Shown: in pieces, positions 33,544 to 42,649 of the stretch | How the letters are laid out: each line of letters begins with the position of its first letter | Position numbering within the stretch: position 1 is the first letter of the stretch | The notes under the pieces: generated by a model | The model's database searches: none | What the model was told of the DNA's origin: nothing | What the model saw: the letters and a program-made list of their open reading frames with translations, nothing else | Assembly (NCBI GenBank): GCA_017432365.1 | Contig: JAFRJG010000006.1 | Location: forward strand, 1-64,000 | Length of the DNA stretch: 64,000 bases | Direction: 5' to 3' | From: Candidatus Saccharimonadota bacterium | GTDB lineage: Bacteria; Patescibacteriota; Saccharimonadia; Saccharimonadales; Saccharimonadaceae | Position numbers and translations under genes: made by a program

Positions 33544-33957
33544 ATGAAATCCCCGAAAACCCCGGCTTCCGTTACCGTTAACCGCCGCGCTCGCTTCGAC
33601 TATGTTTTAGGCGACGAGCTAACCGTCGGTCTCTCCCTCTCTGGACCCGAAGTTCGCCTGATTCGCGACCATCATGTCACTCTGAAAGGTTCTTTCGTCA
33701 CCGTTCGGAATCACGAACTCTGGCTCAATAATCTCACTCTCGGCTCTGATACCGCCCGCAATCTCCGTCTTCTCGCAACCAAAAAACAAATCCTCGCTCT
33801 CGAAAAACAAAAAACTGCCGGTCTCACTATCGTCCCCGTTAAACTCCTCGCCGGCGGTCGCCATATCAAGCTCGTCATCGCTCTCGGCAAGGGAAAGAAA
33901 AAATACGACAAACGCGAGACTATCAAACAGCGCGACCTCGACCGTGGAAGGTTTTAA
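33544..33957 (+). CDS. smpB: SsrA-binding protein SmpB
   Basis: 137 aa. Partner of tmRNA in rescuing stalled ribosomes. Markers: NRRARFDYVLGDELTVGLSLSGPEVRLIRDHHVTLKGSFVTVRNHELWLNNL, where the usual EVKS(L/I)R is EVRLIR, then R-LLATKKQI (usual RKLLLHKxEI), and the basic end GKGKKKYDKRETIKQRDLDR. No tmRNA gene is visible in the window. Confidence 0.93.
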   Translation: MKSPKTPASVTVNRRARFDYVLGDELTVGLSLSGPEVRLIRDHHVTLKGSFVTVRNHELWLNNLTLGSDTARNLRLLATKKQILALEKQKTAGLTIVPVKLLAGGRHIKLVIALGKGKKKYDKRETIKQRDLDRGRF

Positions 33958-33958
33958 C

Positions 33959-34798
33959 ATGTCCGCCTCCTTGACTTCGCTTCGACTCTTCTCTTGGAAC
34001 GTCAACGGACTCCGCGCCGTCCTTAAAAAACACGCCCTCCAAGACTTCCTCGCCCAACACTCTCCCGACGTCCTCTGCCTCCAAGAAATCAAATGTCGCC
34101 CCGACCAGCTCGCTCCGCTCGAACTCCACGAACTCGAACAATCCTATCAAATCTTCTGGCACCCCGCCCAACGCCCCGGCTACTCCGGCACAGCGATATT
34201 GATAAGAAAAGCAATTACAAAACATAGTTTGTTTTCTGAGTATAAGGAGTCTAAAATTGCGAAGCAAATAAATATGTTTTGTAATTTATCAATAGCCGAA
34301 GGTCGTGTCCAAATTCTCGATTGCGGACGCTTTTTCCTCATCAACGTCTATACCCCAAACAGCAAACCCGACCTCTCCCGTCTTCCCCTCCGCCAAACCA
34401 CTTGGGACCCCGCCTTCCTCCATCTTCTCAAATCCCTAGAAACAAAAAAGCCCGTCATCACTTGTGGTGATTTTAACGCCGCCCACACCGACCTCGACCT
34501 CGCCCGCCCGAAACAAAACCAACACAACGCCGGCTTCACACCCGAAGAACGCCTCGGAATCGATAATCTCCTCTCGGCCGGCTTCCTCGATACTTTCCGT
34601 CTGTTGAACCCCGACGCTAAGCGCTACACTTGGTGGTCTCACTGGGGTCAAGCCCGAGCGAACAACGTCGGCTGGCGCATTGATTATTTCTTCACTTCCG
34701 CCTCGCTGAAACCCCTCATCAAATCCGCTAACATCCACGAATCTGTCCTCGGCTCCGACCACTGCCCCGTTTCGCTCGAACTCGCCCTCCCCGCCTAG
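33959..34798 (+). CDS. xth: Exodeoxyribonuclease III family AP endonuclease
   Basis: 279 aa. DNA repair nuclease: RLFSWNVNGLRAVLKK, CLQEIKCRPDQL (catalytic Glu), INVYTPNSK, TCGDFNAAHTDLDLA, WRIDYFFTS, SVLGSDHCPVSLEL. GGAAGG lies 8 nt before the chosen ATG, which follows smpB by 1 nt. Residues 80-113 are encoded by an AT-rich 98-bp inverted-repeat segment with codons (ATA, AGA, TTA) unlike the rest of the gene. This region replaces a shorter variable loop seen in B. subtilis ExoA-type proteins. The stop directly abuts the stop of the convergent gene at 34799. Confidence 0.92.
   Translation: MSASLTSLRLFSWNVNGLRAVLKKHALQDFLAQHSPDVLCLQEIKCRPDQLAPLELHELEQSYQIFWHPAQRPGYSGTAILIRKAITKHSLFSEYKESKIAKQINMFCNLSIAEGRVQILDCGRFFLINVYTPNSKPDLSRLPLRQTTWDPAFLHLLKSLETKKPVITCGDFNAAHTDLDLARPKQNQHNAGFTPEERLGIDNLLSAGFLDTFRLLNPDAKRYTWWSHWGQARANNVGWRIDYFFTSASLKPLIKSANIHESVLGSDHCPVSLELALPA
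34197..34294. repeat. AT-rich nested inverted repeat inside the exonuclease III gene
   Basis: Outer arms TATTGATA (34197-34204) / TATCAATA (34287-34294); inner arms AATTACAAAACATA (34213-34226) / TATGTTTTGTAATT (34273-34286); an 8-nt bulge on the left; a 46-nt centre. All perfectly complementary and read through in frame. Confidence 0.85.
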
Positions 34799-35605
34799 TT
34801 ATTTATACATTACCCCTGCGACGAGCGCCTCGACTCGTTTCTTCGGATTGAACTTCAAGAATGTCCCGACTTTCGCGGCAACTTCTCCGCCCCAAAGCGT
34901 TATCGGACTATATTCCGTCTCCTCAATCGGCACAGAAATTACCTTTCCGTCCGCCGCCGCCAAGACCTGTCCTTCATGAAACGTCACTATGAGCGTCCGA
35001 TACGACAACGTAAACTTATGCAACGTCTCGACAACCGGAAACAACGGCTGACTCAAGAGTAACGGTCGCGGATAATACGTCGCTTTTAACACCTTCTGTA
35101 ACTGCGCCAAGCTCCCAACCAACACTAGCTCTTCTCGCTCCAAAATCCGCTCCATCTCCGCCACGACCAAGTCAATCGTATCTCGCGTCAAAACCGTTAA
35201 AACTGCATCGTTTCGCTTTAGCGTCTCCACCACCGCGATTGCCGTCTCGCTATTTCGAGAAAAATCTCCCGAGAAAATCGCTACGTCCGCTTTTAACAGG
35301 GAATTATATAACTCCGTGCTTCGCGCGAATCCACCCGCTTCTGTTGCCGGCGCAAACTCTAGCCCCACAAGCCCGCTCGGAAACTTCGTTTTTAAGCTCT
35401 CCGGAAACACATTTTTTATTTCTCGGAAAAACGGTAACTTCTGGGCAATATATTCCGCCAATTTCACCTCGAGAGAAAACCCCGCCGTGCTTCCGCCCAA
35501 AATCGTCACCTCCCCCGTCTTCTGCTCTGGAAAGTTCCAGAGCAGCTCCTCTGCTAACTTTAACTTCTCCCCATGTTTCGTCCAATATGTCGGCGTTTCT
35601 ATCAT
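34799..35605 (-). CDS. Unrecognised protein, possibly ribokinase-like (YjeF-C/NnrD-type) fold
   Basis: 268 aa, no signal peptide. A Gly/Ser loop VTILGGSTAGFSLEVKLAEYIAQKLPFF, then ADVAIFSGDFSRNSETAIAVVETLKRN and ELVLVGSLAQLQKVLKA, ending GEVAAKVGTFLKFNPKKRVEALVAGVMYK. The strand-loop-helix rhythm recalls the ADP-dependent NAD(P)HX dehydratase/carbohydrate-kinase group, but its GAGD-type anion loop is missing. This is a guess at fold only. Leaderless start (6 nt after TGA-TATAAT). The reading frame is intact and uses codons like its neighbours. Confidence 0.6.
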   Translation of the reverse strand: MIETPTYWTKHGEKLKLAEELLWNFPEQKTGEVTILGGSTAGFSLEVKLAEYIAQKLPFFREIKNVFPESLKTKFPSGLVGLEFAPATEAGGFARSTELYNSLLKADVAIFSGDFSRNSETAIAVVETLKRNDAVLTVLTRDTIDLVVAEMERILEREELVLVGSLAQLQKVLKATYYPRPLLLSQPLFPVVETLHKFTLSYRTLIVTFHEGQVLAAADGKVISVPIEETEYSPITLWGGEVAAKVGTFLKFNPKKRVEALVAGVMYK

Positions 35606-35611
35606 ACGACT

Positions 35612-35620
35612 ATTATATCA
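35612..35620 (-). promoter_or_regulatory. Extended -10 of the gene ending at 34799
   Basis: TGA-TATAAT on the minus strand, 6 nt before ATG 35605; in the 32-nt gap after the giant gene. Confidence 0.6.
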
Positions 35621-35637
35621 GCCTCGCCCAGAAACCC

Positions 35638-38600
35638 TTAATATCTCGTCGGCATACTCTTGAGGTAAGTCACGCTCGGTTCGCCGACTTGGGCTTCGTT
35701 ACCAGCAAAGAGGAGGGAAGTTCCGGAGAGGGCCGAGCGTTCACCTTCCTCGGCAACCATTGAGGGACTGGCGGAGTTATCTGCTCCGTATGTCCGAGTC
35801 AGGTTTAGCGTTCCGCCGACGACCGGTCCGTTGATGATGAGTCGGTTCGTGCAGTAATTGGCGCTCAGGCGTCGGTTGCCAGCCGCTGTCGTGCCGCTTG
35901 TTTGGTAGGTCTTTTCTGTACTGCCGTCGGTATAGGTACAGGTATCGACGGTACCATTGGCGATAAGCCAAGCATCGACTCGGGTTACCGCTTCGTTGAC
36001 ATAAATATTGCCGTCCGCGATAATCACAACTTGCGGAATCGCTCCGGAACTAGTGTAGCTTCCTATGTTTTCGATATTGTTCTTAATCACGCAGTTTCCG
36101 CTACAATAGACAACCTTCGCTCCGCCTCCCGCCGGGATTGGTCCGTTCGTCACGCCGGTGCCACTCTTGGCAATACCTTGAGCTAAGTCTGCCGCGAAGT
36201 CAACGTTGGTCACGTACCGAGCGTTGGAGGCATCAACATATTTAGCTTTCATCTTCTCGTAGATGTTGACGTTACTCTCGAAGCCGGCGTTTCCGACTGG
36301 GTTACTGCCGGAACAGCCCGTGTTCGCAATTGTGAGCGGAGAATAGGCTTTGCTACAAGGTAACCCACCGTAACCGCTGACCTTGGTTCCGTTAGTGCTC
36401 GCCCGACCCGAGGACATCTTATTGACGGCTCCCGTCGCAATAATTCCGAGGTCAGTCCAAGAGCCATACGGACGTTTATTATTTCCGCCGCTCGGATCCA
36501 CATTCGTTGTCGACGTTTTTATAGCTCCGCCGGCGGAAACTGACCCTCCCCAGACATGGGCGCTCGGTTTCTTGACCACGTTTGTACAGTACGAGGCAGA
36601 AATTACTGCGTTAGTACTGGTTGAGCTTTTTCTTGAAGCGCCAACCGCTACACAGAACTTATACCCAGGCTTGATGTTCGGCACGGCCAGGTTATCCTGA
36701 GTTAAGGTACCGTGATAGCCGTCATCCGTTCCGGTTGCAGCTTTAACCCAGTTCTGCCCGGTTACGCCCGTAACGTCATAATCAAAGTGTCTTTCCGTGG
36801 TGTCCATCTGGCAGCCATATTCTCCAGTCCCATCGGCAAGATAACTGCCGAGCTTGCTCTTGAAGAAGCTACAATAAGAGTTCGGGCTACTCGCGTTATT
36901 GTTATAGGTTGCTCCGACTAAGTCTCCGTCCGTAGCACTCTCTAGGGTCGTATAGTAGTTGTCGTCCGTCCCGCTTCTGCTTTTGACAACATAAGTAATC
37001 ACGGTCAATTTCTCGTCTTCTCCGGTACCGGTAATATAGCGACGGTTCAGGGCGCTCGTCCAACCATAGCCCGAGGCGCTTGTATCGTAAGCATTCCAAC
37101 CACTGTCTTTCTTAATCCCTGCGGTAAAGGTCACTGAGAAATCTTCTCCGGCGGCGAGAGTCTCGTTATCGCCACTGTTCGGCAAGAAAGAGTTAATTGC
37201 AAAGTTGTAATCTCGGCGAATCGTCCCCTTTAGCTCGGCAGAAGTCGCGTTTGTACTCGTATCTTCCGCCAAAGTTGTCCCGCCGCGTTTGGTGTTCACA
37301 TAATATTTCTCGCCTCCCGACGCTGCCGTCGCATCACAAGTTCCTGCTGCATAGACGTTCGAACAATATGCCTCGACGCGGTATTTATCGGTATAGCTCA
37401 GAGTCCAAGTCTTTGACTGGTTATAGACTTTCTGGGCAAATTCTTTCTCATCTCCCGCGTTGATGTTTCTCCAAGCGTTCGTTCCGGTCAAACCGTAACT
37501 AAGTGTCATGGTTGTCCAACCATTCTCCGTCGTACCGCCCGCTGCCGCTGCCGCGTCATAGTTAGTGGATTTCCAAGTCGTAGAGGCAGAAGTCCCTGAA
37601 CTCCAGGTCGGCGCGCTAATGGAATCGGTCGCAAACAATCCAGTCGAGTTATCACCGCCTTGAGGTTTAACGTCATGACTACCACTCGTTCCGACTCTGG
37701 CAATCCCTTTGTAGTTCGTAACAACTCCCCAATTGCTGATTGCCGGAGAGGAAGCAAATATTCGGTTGACTGCTCCAGACGAATCGGTAACGCTTCCCGG
37801 AGCAGCTTCGTTGAACCCACTATCGGTTCGGGTCATAGCGTGCTTGAACCGAGCAGTAGCAGATACGCTCTTCATGACGTATTTACTCTGAGTCGATGAC
37901 CAGACCGCGCCAGGGACGCTTGACTCCGTGGTAAAGCCTGCCCATTTGGGAGTGTTTCCTGTCACCGTTACTGTTCGAGTATTAGTATCGCCGTCAGTAT
38001 TGTTCCAAGCAGGATTGCGGATAATCACACAAGCCTCGCTTGAACTTGTCTCGCCACTTACGCCCGTACGTTTACCGATTTTACTACTGACTTTCTCACT
38101 AGAATAGTTAGCAGTACCATAATACGCCAATCGCTGACAGACGCGAGCATACTTACCGCTTCCTGGCAAGTCAAGATCGACTGTATCGGTTATGGCACTT
38201 CCCCAGGTATCTTGAGCGACTGACAAAGAGTGGTTGGTATAGACAGACGTTACATCCGTCCAGCTCGTACTGCCGCCCACACGTTGCTGGATTTTATACT
38301 GAGTCGAGGGATTATTCTCAAGCCAAGAAGGTTTGGCAGTATATTTGAGGTAATGGTTGAACTTGACGAGATAATGACCAGTTCTGCTTCGTTGAGTGTA
38401 TTTGAGCTGCGCTTCGATTGAGGAATAACTGCTCGTCGTCGGACCGCTGTCGAAGTTGAAGGTGTTAACTTTCTGGAGATAAGAGGTGTTAAGTCCGCCA
38501 GTACCGGTTCCAGTATAGAGTCCGGCTTTGGAGAGACCGGAAAAACTTGCTGAACCGGTCTGAGCAGTGTTGTAGAGATTAATACAGGCTTTGGCGGTAC

Positions 38601-40776
38601 CGGTATTAGCCGCAGCTGGTGGACGGGTACTGGAAATCGTACCGTCAGTCCAGGTAACGGTCTTCTCGAACCGGAAGGCGCTACAGACAGTCACAGGAGA
38701 GGAGGAGGTGGTGCCAATGGGGACGGAAATATCGGATTTTGTCTTCGTGCTTGCCCGCGACTTGTAGTCCGTCACTCCGCTTGATGTCGTATATGGGAAA
38801 TTATTCGCTAACGCACAGGTACTCGAGTTATTAGATAGAGCCGACGCCGCCGGCGCTGTTGCACTCCAATCAGAAATTCGACAATAAGGTTTAACGGTCG
38901 TCCCAGTAGGAAAAGTGCTTTCTGAATATAGCTTATGCGTCGCCTTCACATCAACAGTATCCGTTAACCCCCCGAGGTCATGACTATACGTCCGATTCCC
39001 CTCCGAGCCGGAAGCAGAACCTTTGTTAAAAGTGACGTCACCTTTGAAAGTAACGGACTGCACCGTCTGGGAACGAACCCAAATACAAGCGTTCGACGTA
39101 CTCTTCGTACTATCTGCCCGAACAGTTTCCGAAGCAACGTTAACAACTCCGTCAGTTGTCGTATAAGAAACCCCCTTCACCGACGTCGCCGCACACACCT
39201 TCGTCGCTGTCGCCGTAATACTTTTCGTAAAACTATTCGTTTTTACCTGAGTATAGCTACTGCTTTTCTGCATATTAGGCTGCTTCGTCCAACTCGGACT
39301 CGACGGCGCCGAATCCGTATCTGTCCCTGCCCACCAATAAAGCGGCGCTTTCGTCGGAGAGTTCGAATCCGTTCGGCGAATTTTATGTGTCGTCGCAAAG
39401 GTATAAGTCCCCGCCGACGAAACTACATACGGGTCGCTCTCCGACCCCGACCCCGAAGTTGCTGTCGTCCCCGATAGCGCAATTGTTGTACTCGTGCTTC
39501 CGGCAACATTGACACTCCCTGATACTGGAACGTGTGTCGGACCTTTCACATAAATACATTTTTGGTGGGTTCTCCCAGCTTTCGTTCCCCAAGCAATCGG
39601 ATTACCCCAGCTCGAACCGTTCCACTTATTATAATAAGACCAGGTCTTTCCGCAAATCTGTTGTGCACTGTCATCCTCCGCCACAGCCACCGTCAATGTC
39701 GTCGTAAAATACTTTGAACCGCCACGCGCAATCGTTTGACCAGACTTCGTCTCGCTAAAATCATTGGTACTACTAGATGGCGCACCCCCTTTCCGAGCAC
39801 GTCCAATATACTGGAACTTGCTTCCCGAAGCGCTAACCGAATCGTCTCGTGTTACCTTAAACGTAAAATTAATCGTTTTGTTTCCTGCCGAACTAAACAC
39901 GTACGGGTCTGTGCTTGTTCCCGACCCCGTATAGTCCGTCCCCGCCGGCGTTACTGTTGTCGTCGGTTTTGGAGAAACATATTCTTCCGTCGTTGTCGTT
40001 CCGTCTGTCGTTCCGCAGAAGTACGAATAAACGCTATCAACAAAAATCTCGTTCTTCGGACTTTTATATGTTCCACTATAATCGCTGATATAGCCATAAC
40101 AAGAATTTGCGCCACTCCCCCAACATTGTCCTAAGCCCGTCGAGGTGTCATCTCCAGTATATACCCCCTGCGTACTTGCCGGGCCGAAGGGCAACGGACT
40201 CGTCTTTCCTGCCGGAATCAATGCACTGTTAATTGCGCTATTATTATAAATCTCATCGTAAATCACCTTAAAATTCAAAGGTGTCACAATTCTATCTGGC
40301 TCTACTACGTCGTTATAGTTATCACTATTCACCATATTCTTCGCCGTAGCACCCGTTGCGTCTGGTAAATAGCTGGCGAAGCCGTTATTCGCCGCTTTCA
40401 TCTCCCCTAACGTCGCAGAAGGTCTCGCACTACCTCCCGCCTTGTTTGTACTTAAATCCGCCCATTCCACATGCCAAAACCCGCCCACTGCTCGACAATC
40501 GTTACTAATCGTTGTGCTGTTCGCCCCCATTGGACTACTCGACGTCCCTACGACTGCCGTTCCAGAAGTCTTCACATATTTATAATGGACCAACGCCGCA
40601 CCAATACTACCCCCACCTCCGCCTCCGGACGGCTGAGTTCCGTCTCCCCCAATTACTGCATACGCTTCATGAGTACCAAAAACTACCCCCACTCCCGAGA
40701 GCATCATGAAGCCTAACAAAAACAGCCCGCTAATTTTTCCATAGCCCCCTCGACTCAAGCGTGCTCGACGCTTCAT
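35638..40776 (-). CDS. Giant secreted repeat protein (1,712 aa)
   Basis: Signal peptide at the start (KRRARLSRGGYGK, hydrophobic core, cleavage after HEAYA), then an N-terminal region with GGGGGG, and several repeats of roughly 130-200 aa rich in Thr/Ser/Gly. Each carries a Cys pair about 30-45 residues apart: ICGKTW...KCIYVKGP, VCAATS...ACIWVRS, VCSAFR...ACINLYN, VCQRLA...ACVIIRNP, FCVAVG...YCTNVVKKP. The last ~170 residues (VVIIADGNIYVNEAVTRVDAWLIANGTVDTC...) look like a beta-helical cap and end in TYLKSMPTRY. There is no sortase signal and no C-terminal helix. SD AGGAGG. It is probably an extracellular adhesin or fibre; no named family is assigned. Confidence 0.8.
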   Translation of the reverse strand: MKRRARLSRGGYGKISGLFLLGFMMLSGVGVVFGTHEAYAVIGGDGTQPSGGGGGGSIGAALVHYKYVKTSGTAVVGTSSSPMGANSTTISNDCRAVGGFWHVEWADLSTNKAGGSARPSATLGEMKAANNGFASYLPDATGATAKNMVNSDNYNDVVEPDRIVTPLNFKVIYDEIYNNSAINSALIPAGKTSPLPFGPASTQGVYTGDDTSTGLGQCWGSGANSCYGYISDYSGTYKSPKNEIFVDSVYSYFCGTTDGTTTTEEYVSPKPTTTVTPAGTDYTGSGTSTDPYVFSSAGNKTINFTFKVTRDDSVSASGSKFQYIGRARKGGAPSSSTNDFSETKSGQTIARGGSKYFTTTLTVAVAEDDSAQQICGKTWSYYNKWNGSSWGNPIAWGTKAGRTHQKCIYVKGPTHVPVSGSVNVAGSTSTTIALSGTTATSGSGSESDPYVVSSAGTYTFATTHKIRRTDSNSPTKAPLYWWAGTDTDSAPSSPSWTKQPNMQKSSSYTQVKTNSFTKSITATATKVCAATSVKGVSYTTTDGVVNVASETVRADSTKSTSNACIWVRSQTVQSVTFKGDVTFNKGSASGSEGNRTYSHDLGGLTDTVDVKATHKLYSESTFPTGTTVKPYCRISDWSATAPAASALSNNSSTCALANNFPYTTSSGVTDYKSRASTKTKSDISVPIGTTSSSPVTVCSAFRFEKTVTWTDGTISSTRPPAAANTGTAKACINLYNTAQTGSASFSGLSKAGLYTGTGTGGLNTSYLQKVNTFNFDSGPTTSSYSSIEAQLKYTQRSRTGHYLVKFNHYLKYTAKPSWLENNPSTQYKIQQRVGGSTSWTDVTSVYTNHSLSVAQDTWGSAITDTVDLDLPGSGKYARVCQRLAYYGTANYSSEKVSSKIGKRTGVSGETSSSEACVIIRNPAWNNTDGDTNTRTVTVTGNTPKWAGFTTESSVPGAVWSSTQSKYVMKSVSATARFKHAMTRTDSGFNEAAPGSVTDSSGAVNRIFASSPAISNWGVVTNYKGIARVGTSGSHDVKPQGGDNSTGLFATDSISAPTWSSGTSASTTWKSTNYDAAAAAGGTTENGWTTMTLSYGLTGTNAWRNINAGDEKEFAQKVYNQSKTWTLSYTDKYRVEAYCSNVYAAGTCDATAASGGEKYYVNTKRGGTTLAEDTSTNATSAELKGTIRRDYNFAINSFLPNSGDNETLAAGEDFSVTFTAGIKKDSGWNAYDTSASGYGWTSALNRRYITGTGEDEKLTVITYVVKSRSGTDDNYYTTLESATDGDLVGATYNNNASSPNSYCSFFKSKLGSYLADGTGEYGCQMDTTERHFDYDVTGVTGQNWVKAATGTDDGYHGTLTQDNLAVPNIKPGYKFCVAVGASRKSSTSTNAVISASYCTNVVKKPSAHVWGGSVSAGGAIKTSTTNVDPSGGNNKRPYGSWTDLGIIATGAVNKMSSGRASTNGTKVSGYGGLPCSKAYSPLTIANTGCSGSNPVGNAGFESNVNIYEKMKAKYVDASNARYVTNVDFAADLAQGIAKSGTGVTNGPIPAGGGAKVVYCSGNCVIKNNIENIGSYTSSGAIPQVVIIADGNIYVNEAVTRVDAWLIANGTVDTCTYTDGSTEKTYQTSGTTAAGNRRLSANYCTNRLIINGPVVGGTLNLTRTYGADNSASPSMVAEEGERSALSGTSLLFAGNEAQVGEPSVTYLKSMPTRY

Positions 40777-40886
40777 ATATGACCTCCTGTCCGCTCTCGC
40801 GTAAACAATTCTATAGCTTATTTCTTACTCTAACTTTACCATAAGCTCCGTCAATTTTTCAAGCACTTTATTTTTTTCACCAAATA

Positions 40887-40895
40887 TGCTAAAAT
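40887..40895 (+). promoter_or_regulatory. Extended -10 of rpsJ
   Basis: TGC-TAAAAT; leader of about 90 nt to the ATG. Confidence 0.6.
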
Positions 40896-40933
40896 ACCCC
40901 TCACAAAATCATTAACATATCTCTCTCTAAAAA

Positions 40934-40970
40934 CTCACCGGCTCGGAACTTCTTTCTCTCCGAACCTGAG
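40934..40970 (+). promoter_or_regulatory. Structured leader of rpsJ
   Basis: CTCA/TGAG closes a hairpin with inner GG/CC and TCGGA/TCCGA pairs and an 11-nt pyrimidine-rich loop. Candidate translational control site for S10; no family recognised. Confidence 0.35.
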
Positions 40971-40992
40971 ATTATAGAGAAGAAAGGAAACC

Positions 40993-41319
40993 ATGCCTGA
41001 AAAAAACAAAGACGAAGGTCTTAAAATTCGTATCCGCCTCAAGGCTTATGACCATCGCGTCATTGACCAAAGCGCAAAACAAATCGTTGATACGGCGATT
41101 CGTACCGGCGCAACCGTCTCCGGTCCCGTCCCTCTCCCGACGAAGCGTTCAACTTTCACCGTCGTTAAATCCCCGCACGTTTATAAAACCGGCGGCGAAG
41201 CTTTCGAAATGAAAGTTCACAAACGCCTCATCGACATTTCTAACGCCACCCCGAAGACAATCGAGTCCCTTCAAAACCTCGCCCTTCCCGCCGGCGTCGA
41301 TGCTGAAATTAAAATGTAA
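40993..41319 (+). CDS. rpsJ: 30S ribosomal protein S10
   Basis: 108 aa, normal length: [65 protein letters not shown]. In most bacteria rpsJ opens the S10 operon (rplC, rplD...). Here it is alone between its own promoter and a strong terminator, followed by a MurF-like gene. Confidence 0.96.
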   Translation: MPEKNKDEGLKIRIRLKAYDHRVIDQSAKQIVDTAIRTGATVSGPVPLPTKRSTFTVVKSPHVYKTGGEAFEMKVHKRLIDISNATPKTIESLQNLALPAGVDAEIKM

Positions 41320-41324
41320 AGACA

Positions 41325-41353
41325 AAAAACTTGCCGAGTCGGCAAGTTTTTTT
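41325..41353 (+). terminator. Terminator after rpsJ
   Basis: ACTTGCC-gagtc-GGCAAGT with a seven-T tail and preceding A-run. Confidence 0.88.
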
Positions 41354-41354
41354 A

Positions 41355-41363
41355 TGCTATACT
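41355..41363 (+). promoter_or_regulatory. Extended -10 of the five-gene envelope operon
   Basis: TGC-TATACT, 8 nt before ATG; leaderless. Confidence 0.6.
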
Positions 41364-41371
41364 AGAACAAT

Positions 41372-42649
41372 ATGAGTCCGAAACGAAAGCTTAAACAGCG
41401 ATTTTACCTAATCTTCGCGCGCTACTTCCGTTTCTTCGCCAACTTCTCCCTGAAACGCTGGAACCCTCGAATTATCGCCGTCACCGGCTCTGCCGGAAAA
41501 ACGACGATGCTGAACATGCTCGAATTTGAACTTGGCTCCGAAGCTCATTATTCCCACGACGCCAACTCTGCCTTTGGTATCGCCTTTGACCTCCTCGGAC
41601 TCCGCGGAATTACCGGCTCCAAACTCAAATGGCTCTTTCTCGTCTTCGCCGCCCCTGTCCGTGCGCTCTACTTCTCGCATAAAGAGCCTTATTATATCGT
41701 CGAAATCGACGGCGAACGCCCGAAAGAAACCAAATTCCTCGCCTCCTGGCTGAAGCCCGAAATGACCCTCTGGATTTCCTTCGGTCTCTCCCATGCTATC
41801 CAATTCGAAGAAGAAGTTAGAACCGGAAAGTTTCCCACTCTCGAAGCCGCCATCGCTGACGAATTTGCCGAACTCCCCCGCCATACCTCCTCGCTCGTTT
41901 TTATCGACGCCGACTCTGAACCGATGAAAAAATACACCTCCTCCCTCCCGACCAAAGCGAAAGTGATAAAAATCGACAAGTCCGCCATGAAAAAATACCT
42001 AGTGTACCCGACTCGGACTGAATTCGCCACGCTCGATACCGTCTTTCGTTTTCCGAACCCCGAACCGCGCGACCTCGCCGTCCAGCTCCTTATGTTAAAG
42101 GAACTCATGAAATATCTCTCCCGCCCGCTAAAAACCGACTTCTCCGCTATGTCCTTCCCGCCTGGTCGCAGCACTTTTCTCGAAGGTAAAAAGGGAATTA
42201 AAATCATCGACAGTTCGTACAATGCTCATTTAATCTCCATGGAAAGTATCCTCGATATGGCGCGCTCGCTTCATGCCGCCCATAAATGGCTCGTCATCGG
42301 CGACGTTGTTGAACAGGGAAGTATCGAAGGCGCCGAACATACTCGCCTCGCCGATTTAATCGCCCGTGTTAATCCCGAAGAAGTTATTCTCGTCGGTTCC
42401 CGAACCAAAAAATACACCGCCCCCCGTCTAAAAGAACTCGGTCTCTCCCCGAAAACTACCGTTGATCCGAAAAAGGCGCTCGAATATCTCGAAACTCATC
42501 TCACCGGTTCCGAAACCGTCATCTTTAAGGGGTCTCAATATCTCGAATGGCTCATCGAAAAACTCCTGAAAAATCCGGAAGATGCCGGAAAACTCTGCCG
42601 TCGTGAACCCGCCGCAAAAAAGCGCCGCGAAAAGAAAGGACTTTACTAA
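41372..42649 (+). CDS. MurF-like Mur ligase family protein
   Basis: 425 aa. P-loop VTGSAGKTT at 38-45, central ligase region (EIDGERPKETKFLASWLKPEM in place of the usual E-G), and C-terminal FLEGKKGIKIIDSSYNAHLISMESIL matching the MurF DxYNA(N/S)P block, with IGDVVEQGS and VILVGSR. MurF adds D-Ala-D-Ala to the UDP-MurNAc tripeptide. The basic N-terminus followed by FYLIFARYFRFFANF is hydrophobic, and conserved positions differ, so this may be a paralogue acting on another substrate. It heads an operon whose next four genes overlap stop-to-start. Confidence 0.78.
   Translation: MSPKRKLKQRFYLIFARYFRFFANFSLKRWNPRIIAVTGSAGKTTMLNMLEFELGSEAHYSHDANSAFGIAFDLLGLRGITGSKLKWLFLVFAAPVRALYFSHKEPYYIVEIDGERPKETKFLASWLKPEMTLWISFGLSHAIQFEEEVRTGKFPTLEAAIADEFAELPRHTSSLVFIDADSEPMKKYTSSLPTKAKVIKIDKSAMKKYLVYPTRTEFATLDTVFRFPNPEPRDLAVQLLMLKELMKYLSRPLKTDFSAMSFPPGRSTFLEGKKGIKIIDSSYNAHLISMESILDMARSLHAAHKWLVIGDVVEQGSIEGAEHTRLADLIARVNPEEVILVGSRTKKYTAPRLKELGLSPKTTVDPKKALEYLETHLTGSETVIFKGSQYLEWLIEKLLKNPEDAGKLCRREPAAKKRREKKGLY

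Noticed and set aside
33544-33560. smpB start contains GAAATCCCCGAAAA, like the right half of the dispersed element
   Set aside because: The left half (TTTGTAGCGCG) is absent and the bases are common codons (AAA TCC CCG AAA). Treated as chance.
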